A DNA stretch of 64,000 nucleotides from Candidatus Melainabacteria bacterium (lineage in GTDB: Bacteria; Cyanobacteriota; Vampirovibrionia; Gastranaerophilales; Gastranaerophilaceae): assembly GCA_003258735.1 (NCBI GenBank), contig QHME01000004.1, forward strand, positions 54,043 through 118,042, in the 5' to 3' direction. Of this stretch, positions 59,568-64,000 are shown piece by piece. How positions within the stretch are numbered: position 1 is the stretch's first letter; every line of letters begins with the position of its first letter. The position numbers were made by a program, and so were the translations under genes. The notes beneath the pieces were generated by a model that saw only the letters and a list, made by a program, of their open reading frames with translations, was not told the DNA's origin and ran no database searches.

Positions 59568-60656
59568 CTACAAAACATCACCTTTTGATAAGAATTCTAA
59601 CAAACTCACTACTTTAGTCTTGCCATTGGTTATTGCAAGTCCGACTTTCAATCCTGCAACACAAGCAGGACAGGTCGTAATGACATAATCTGCATTCGTT
59701 TTGATTATGTTTTGAGCCTTTTGTTTTGCTAATGTCATAAATGTCTTCGGATTTTTTAAACTAAAACTTCCGGCAAGTCCACAACACTCATCATAATCAT
59801 CCATTTTTACATATTCAACATTTTGGCAATTTGAGATAATTTTTTCAAAAAATGAATCATTTTTTAAATGGCATGGTTTATGAAAAGTTACCTTAATCGG
59901 TTTTTTGAAGTTAAATTTTATTCCTTTTAATGCAATCAAATCCCCCCAGTTGATAGACTTATTGGTTGGTATATCTGCATTTTCAATATATTTTGGATAA
60001 TCAAGCAGTGTACTTTCGCAACTCGCGCAATCGGTAACTAAAAAATCGTATGGAGTGCTTAGTTTTTCAAGATTGCTTGTCGCAACTTGTTCAAACCTTT
60101 CAAGATTTCCTTCTGACAAAAACGGCAAACCACAGCAATCAAAATTCGGTTCAATAATGTTTATTAATGTATCTTTAAAAATTTTATTTATATAAATATC
60201 AGTTTTTGGACAAATTTTATTAACACAACCTTTGAAATATAAAATATTTGTCGCCTGCTCTTGTACCCTTTTCTTAGGACGAAACGGAGCACTAATAACC
60301 TCGCCTAGTTTTAGAAATACGTCAAACACATATTTACTTTGCAAAATTTTCACTATTGCTGATAAAAATTTATCCTTCTCATATTCGTGTTTTGCAGTGT
60401 TCAGAATTTGACAAATATCAATGCCACTCGGACAAAAATCATTGCATTTTCCACATTTTAGGCACAAATCAATATATTTATTGATTTTTTTACTTAGTTT
60501 TAAATCACCTTTAGTTACTCCATGAAGCATAATAAACTTGCCCTTGCTTGCAACGCAATCATTGGGGTCGACTTTAAATAGCGGACAAGCAGCCTCGCAC
60601 AATCCACATTTTGAGCACTTGTTGAGTTCATTTTCAAAATCTTTCAAACACTTCAT
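59568..60656 (-). CDS. Fe-S oxidoreductase with two 4Fe-4S and two CCG domains (GlcF-like)
   Basis: A 362-residue protein in the glycolate-oxidase iron-sulfur subunit/heterodisulfide-reductase-like group. N-terminal ferredoxin-like clusters: CSKCGLCEAACP and CLKCGKCNDFCP. C-terminal CCG domains: CCGLPFLSEGN and CCGLAGSFSLKNP. Such proteins pass electrons between a flavoprotein (GlcD/LldE type) and a carrier. No flavin partner is adjacent. I start at ATG 60656 because TGCTATCAT ends six bases before it; a TTG start at 60680 is the alternative. Confidence 0.88.
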   Translation of the reverse strand: MKCLKDFENELNKCSKCGLCEAACPLFKVDPNDCVASKGKFIMLHGVTKGDLKLSKKINKYIDLCLKCGKCNDFCPSGIDICQILNTAKHEYEKDKFLSAIVKILQSKYVFDVFLKLGEVISAPFRPKKRVQEQATNILYFKGCVNKICPKTDIYINKIFKDTLINIIEPNFDCCGLPFLSEGNLERFEQVATSNLEKLSTPYDFLVTDCASCESTLLDYPKYIENADIPTNKSINWGDLIALKGIKFNFKKPIKVTFHKPCHLKNDSFFEKIISNCQNVEYVKMDDYDECCGLAGSFSLKNPKTFMTLAKQKAQNIIKTNADYVITTCPACVAGLKVGLAITNGKTKVVSLLEFLSKGDVL

Positions 60657-60662
60657 ACTCTT

Positions 60663-60671
60663 ATGATAGCA
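60663..60671 (-). promoter_or_regulatory. Extended -10 element of the Fe-S oxidoreductase gene
   Basis: TGCTATCAT on the minus strand, ending six bases before the ATG at 60656. Confidence 0.4.
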
Positions 60672-60788
60672 CAACAACACTCATTCACTTCTCTTTACAT
60701 AATGTAACAAAATACCTATAAATATTAAATTTTTCCTGAAAATTTGCCGATATGATAAGTAATCTTAGTTGAAAAGGATATTAGAAAA

Positions 60789-61076
60789 ATGGCAGATTCA
60801 AATTTTACTTTTAATAGACCATACAAACCTTTTGGAATGAATGTTAAAGTTCCTGAAAGAACTTTGCAACAAGCAGGTGAAACTCTGGGAGAGATTGTAA
60901 AAGCGCCGGCAACTCCTTTGTTTGAATTTTTAGAAGAAAATGAATCTGTGTTTAATGGTGACGTTGCTTTTGAAATTAACAAAACCGTAGCTCAAAACTT
61001 CACAATAGGTTCTGCTATGAGAATGGAAGACGAAAAAATCAATGGCAGAAATCCAAGTTTTGATATGCATTTTTAA
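60789..61076 (+). CDS. Hypothetical protein (95 aa)
   Basis: A 95-residue protein of unknown function, starting MADSNFTFNRPYKPFGMNVK. Its middle is an amphipathic helix region (ERTLQQAGETLGEIVKAPAT) and it ends NPSFDMHF. The N-terminal NFTF and PFGM pieces resemble the F-x-x motifs near the start of other unknown proteins in the window. AAAAGGA lies 11 bases upstream. Just downstream begins a scar with two truncated genes. Confidence 0.6.
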   Translation: MADSNFTFNRPYKPFGMNVKVPERTLQQAGETLGEIVKAPATPLFEFLEENESVFNGDVAFEINKTVAQNFTIGSAMRMEDEKINGRNPSFDMHF

Positions 61077-61078
61077 TT

Positions 61079-61162
61079 TTATTTGCTATTTTTTACCACC
61101 CATTTGAAATATTCAGTGTCAGTTTTGGCTTTTTGCGCACAAGCTATACCATTAAACCATCT
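61079..61162 (-). pseudogene. Pilin-tail remnant
   Basis: On the minus strand this piece reads RWFNGIACAQKAKTDTEYFK, then WVVKNSK and a stop. It matches the end of the pilin-like remnant at 14392 (GMTCTQKAISDSDYFKKVVK). The N-terminal part is missing, and the piece meets a truncated XRE gene at about 61160. Confidence 0.55.
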
Positions 61163-61378
61163 TCCTTGAGTAATATTGAAAATGGTAAGAGCTATCCTTC
61201 AATGCAAACCGTTTTGAACGTTATGGATAAATTTGAAGTTTCTCCTGAGGAATTTTTTAATTTTGAATATTTGGTGAAGGATACTGAACTGGAAGAAAAG
61301 ATTATTGAAATAATCAAGTGTTTGCCATACGAACGAAAACAGCTGTTGTATAAAGTTATTAAACAGTTTGAAGTGTAA
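61160..61378 (+). pseudogene. XRE-family regulator, 5'-truncated
   Basis: The frame reads SLSNIENGKSYPSMQTVLNV, then DKFEVSPEEFFNFEYLVKD and a C-terminal helix, as in small XRE repressors. The first half of the helix-turn-helix and the true start are missing; the upstream bases in this frame belong to the opposite-strand pilin remnant. It resembles the intact element-borne XRE protein at 45601-45915 and is probably a scar of a lost mobile element. Confidence 0.7.
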
Positions 61379-61598
61379 GTGATATAGATGGCGAGATGTC
61401 AGGAAAGCAAGATGTTTAGCTTTTCATTGTCATTCTAAAAAGATTTTACAAACTTATTGGATTTTAAATGGCATTTAAGTTTTTCAAATCACGTCACCTT
61501 ACCTTACAATACCCCATAACATCCAAAATGCGTTTCAAAATCTATTAAGCAGGGTTAATAAAACTTTTTTCGTTATTATGCAAAAATTTTTCTTGTTG

Positions 61599-61604
61599 TA
61601 TAAT
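61599..61604 (+). promoter_or_regulatory. -10 element of atpD-atpC
   Basis: TATAAT preceded by TTG (TTGTATAAT), about 50 bases before the atpD ATG. The -35 is weak. The preceding 220 bases (61379-61598) hold no gene. Confidence 0.45.
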
Positions 61605-61656
61605 AATTGAGTAATAAACAAAACAAAATATTAATTATATAAGGAGAGGGATTAAT

Positions 61657-63063
61657 ATGGAAACATTAACCGCTACAGAAGGTTTAATTACCAAAGTCAT
61701 AGGTCCGGTTGTCGATGTTGAATTCCCATCAGGAGATTTACCCAACATTTACACAGCACTAAACATGTTCCTTGATGATGGAACCAAAATCGTTGCAGAA
61801 GTACAACAAATGCTTGGTTCAAATAAAGTTAGAACTGTTGCAATGTCTTCTACTGACGGACTAAGAAGAGGAATGAAGGTTGTCAACACAAATGAACCAA
61901 TCAAAATTCCTGTAGGCAAAGCTATTTTAGGAAGAATTTTAAATGTTGTTGGTGATGCAGTTGATAACGCTGGTCCAATTGAAACTGACACATACCTTCC
62001 TATCCATAGAGAATCTCCAAAATTGGTTGACCAAAATACTGATATCGAAATTTTGGAAACAGGTATCAAAGCTATCGACTTGCTTCAACCATACCAAAAA
62101 GGTGGTAAAATTGGTTTGTTCGGTGGTGCTGGTGTTGGTAAAACAGTTTTGATTCAAGAATTAATTCATAATATCGCAATGGCTCACAACGGTGTATCTG
62201 TATTTGGCGGTGTTGGTGAAAGAACTCGTGAAGGTAACGACCTTTGGAACGAATTTAAAGAAAGTGGTGTATTAGACAAAGTTGGTCTGATTTACGGTCA
62301 GATGAACGAACCGCCAGGAGCCAGAATGAGAGTAGGGTTGTCAGCATTGACTGCTGCTGAGTATTTTAGAGACTACTCAAAACAAGATGTATTGTTATTC
62401 ATTGATAATATATTCAGATTTACTCAAGCAGGTTCTGAAGTATCAGCGCTATTAGGACGTGTACCGTCAGCTGTAGGTTATCAACCTACATTGGCAACAG
62501 AAATGGGTGAATTACAAGAAAGAATTACATCTACAAAAGATGGTTCAATCACATCAGTTCAAGCTATTTATGTTCCTGCAGATGACTTGACTGACCCTGC
62601 GCCGGCTACAACATTCTCTCACCTTGATGCATCAACTGTATTGTCAAGAAACATTGCATCACTTGGTATTTATCCGGCTGTTGACCCTCTTGAATCAAAT
62701 TCAAGAGCATTAGACCCTAATATCATTGGTGAAGAACACTACAGCGTAACAAGAAAAGTTCTTGAAATTCTTCAAAAATACAAAGAGTTGCAAGATATCA
62801 TTGCAATCTTGGGTATGGATGAATTATCAGAAGAAGATAAAGAAACTGTAAACCGAGCAAGAAAAATCCAAAAATTCTTGTCTCAACCATTCTTTGTTGC
62901 TGAACAATTCTCTGGTATTGCCGGTAAATACGTTAAGGTTGAAGATACAATCAGGGGTTTCAAAGAAATCATAGAAGGTAAACATGACGATTTGCCAGAA
63001 CAAGCTTTCTACATGGTTGGTACTATTGAAGAAGCTGTTGAAAAAGCAAAAACATTGGAATAA
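61657..63063 (+). CDS. atpD: ATP synthase F1 subunit beta
   Basis: A 468-residue catalytic beta subunit. It has Walker A GGAGVGKTVLIQ (near residue 155), the GERTREGNDL segment, LLFIDNIFRFTQAGSEVSAL, and the DELSEED motif (residues about 388-394), which contacts the regulatory epsilon subunit. It synthesises or hydrolyses ATP on the F1 head. AAGGAGAGG precedes the ATG. It is paired with atpC and separate from the other ATP synthase genes, as in Cyanobacteria (there called atpB-atpE). Confidence 0.98.
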   Translation: METLTATEGLITKVIGPVVDVEFPSGDLPNIYTALNMFLDDGTKIVAEVQQMLGSNKVRTVAMSSTDGLRRGMKVVNTNEPIKIPVGKAILGRILNVVGDAVDNAGPIETDTYLPIHRESPKLVDQNTDIEILETGIKAIDLLQPYQKGGKIGLFGGAGVGKTVLIQELIHNIAMAHNGVSVFGGVGERTREGNDLWNEFKESGVLDKVGLIYGQMNEPPGARMRVGLSALTAAEYFRDYSKQDVLLFIDNIFRFTQAGSEVSALLGRVPSAVGYQPTLATEMGELQERITSTKDGSITSVQAIYVPADDLTDPAPATTFSHLDASTVLSRNIASLGIYPAVDPLESNSRALDPNIIGEEHYSVTRKVLEILQKYKELQDIIAILGMDELSEEDKETVNRARKIQKFLSQPFFVAEQFSGIAGKYVKVEDTIRGFKEIIEGKHDDLPEQAFYMVGTIEEAVEKAKTLE

Positions 63064-63144
63064 AAATTTAGAAGACAAAGTGTCAAGGTGGTTAAACTAT
63101 TACCACCCTTGACATAAAGCCTTCTTTACTTCTGAAAGGTATTT

Positions 63145-63537
63145 ATGAAATTAAAAATTATTACACAAGAAAGAGTTGTTTTTGACGAAGAAGTCGATGA
63201 AATCTATTCAAAAGGTATTGATGGCGAGTTTGGATTGTTAAAAGGGCACATCCCAATGATGACAGCCTTGGATATCGGAGTTACTCGCGCGGTTGTTGGA
63301 AATGAAATTAAAAGATTTACAACAATGGGTGGTATTCTTCAATTCAAAGACGAAGAATGTTTAATTCTTACAACTTTGGCTGAGCCTGATGAAGAAATCG
63401 ACGAAGCTCGTGCACGTGAGGCTTTAGAACGTGCAAAAAGCAGATTGCGTAATGCTAACGCAAGACTTGATGCCAAAAGAGCAGAAGCAGCTATTGCAAG
63501 AGCTGAGGCAAGATTGAAAGCAAAACTTGCAAAATAG
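63145..63537 (+). CDS. atpC: ATP synthase F1 subunit epsilon
   Basis: A 130-residue epsilon subunit. The N-terminal beta-sandwich has GIDGEFGLLKGHIPMMTAL; the C-terminal two-helix part is long and charged (EIDEARAREALERAKSRLRN). It inhibits ATP hydrolysis and links the rotor to F1. It follows atpD after 81 bases; that spacer holds a hairpin (TGTCAAGG-TGGT against ACCACCCTTGACA, 63080-63113) that may slow or tune expression. Confidence 0.95.
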   Translation: MKLKIITQERVVFDEEVDEIYSKGIDGEFGLLKGHIPMMTALDIGVTRAVVGNEIKRFTTMGGILQFKDEECLILTTLAEPDEEIDEARAREALERAKSRLRNANARLDAKRAEAAIARAEARLKAKLAK

Positions 63538-63549
63538 GTTGTTTTTCTA

Positions 63550-63558
63550 TGGTATAAT
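63550..63558 (+). promoter_or_regulatory. Extended -10 element of metF, predicted leaderless
   Basis: TGGTATAAT, ending six bases (CCGAAT) before the ATG at 63565; no ribosome binding site. Confidence 0.55.
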
Positions 63559-63564
63559 CCGAAT

Positions 63565-64000
63565 ATGGAACTAAAAGAGATATATCAGGATTACATAGCA
63601 TCGCCAGACAGACGATTTTTATACAACCAACCAAAAATTTCGTTTGAAGTATTTCCGCCTAAAGACGGAAATATTTCAGACCTTTTTGAACAGGTCAGAA
63701 TCTTAAAAAAATACCATCCTGTATTGATATCATTGACATACGGTGCAAATGGCGGAACAAAAGATATGTCATTTGAACTATTAAAGACTTTTTTAGATTT
63801 AGAATTAAATGTAATGCCTCACTTCACATGTGTAGGATCAACAAGAGAATTAATTGAACATTATATTACGCAAATTGAAAATATGGGAATCGAAAACATA
63901 TTAGCTTTGCGTGGTGATAAAACAGAGGCAACACCTGAGTGCGAATTTAATCATGCAAATGAACTTGTTGAATTTATTCATGAACATTCCACGCTATCAA
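63565..64000 (+). CDS. metF: Methylenetetrahydrofolate reductase, N-terminal part (partial)
   Basis: The gene runs off the window; 145 codons are present. It has the MetF/MTHFR start of the TIM barrel (KISFEVFPPKDGNISDLF), LISLTYGANGGTKD, HFTCVGSTRELIEHY and ENILALRGDK, all conserved family positions that bind FAD and folate. The enzyme reduces methylene-THF to methyl-THF for methionine synthesis. The promoter's -10 ends six bases before the ATG, and no Shine-Dalgarno sequence is present. Confidence 0.93.
   Translation, partial: MELKEIYQDYIASPDRRFLYNQPKISFEVFPPKDGNISDLFEQVRILKKYHPVLISLTYGANGGTKDMSFELLKTFLDLELNVMPHFTCVGSTRELIEHYITQIENMGIENILALRGDKTEATPECEFNHANELVEFIHEHSTLS

Overview
The window is AT-rich, gene-dense bacterial DNA. 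It most resembles a non-photosynthetic relative of Cyanobacteria (Vampirovibrionia/Melainabacteria, probably gut Gastranaerophilales). This is an inference from several features: a tRNA-Glu close to the cyanobacterial form, ATP synthase beta and epsilon genes standing apart from the other subunits as in Cyanobacteria, lpxA plus outer-membrane proteins (a diderm envelope), fermentative genes (adhE, hcp, rubredoxin, NADP glutamate dehydrogenase), and several lineage-type proteins of unknown function with Asn/Gln-rich N-termini. No search could be run to confirm the taxon.

Layout. 1-8365: S10/spc ribosomal protein cluster from rplC (partial) to rplR, with long hairpin-bearing spacers, a strong terminator between rpsZ and rpsH, a folded leader before rpsH, and an early end after rplR. 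8378-14042: trmFO, a large unknown membrane protein, a DUF1858 protein, small unknown genes, a YjbR protein and a bifunctional-nuclease-family protein. 14099-15447: tRNA-Ser(GCT), a pilin-like remnant, tRNA-fMet, and decayed tails resembling an integrase end. 15448-30638: a large autotransporter, hcp, an FMN reductase, adhE under a palindromic operator, a strongly promoted small unknown gene, gdhA, a TonB-C-domain protein and two TPR proteins. 30648-40431: der, a c-di-AMP phosphodiesterase-type HD protein with ybeY and dgkA, a fur-rubredoxin operon with a Fur box, unknown membrane proteins, and an HxlR regulator divergent from an MBL-fold hydrolase.

40797-48851 is an integrative element inserted at the 3' end of tRNA-Glu(TTC) by a large serine recombinase. 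It carries a tight four-gene operon (TIR-like protein, single-pass membrane protein, HNH nuclease, AlbA_2/Schlafen-type protein), a PD-(D/E)XK-type nuclease divergent from an XRE regulator, a MerR-type regulator and small genes. The four-gene operon is the best candidate for an undescribed, probably anti-phage, system.

48988-64000: a TOPRIM protein, a papain-like putative cysteine peptidase, a signal-less 5'-nucleotidase-type enzyme, a NUMOD3-like protein, lpxA, an XRE regulator, an Orn/Lys/Arg decarboxylase, a porin-like protein, an Fe-S oxidoreductase, truncated gene scars, atpD-atpC, and the start of metF.

A recurring regulatory pattern is a TGnTAnnnT -10 element ending 6-10 bases before an ATG without a Shine-Dalgarno sequence. 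It predicts leaderless mRNAs for several genes.
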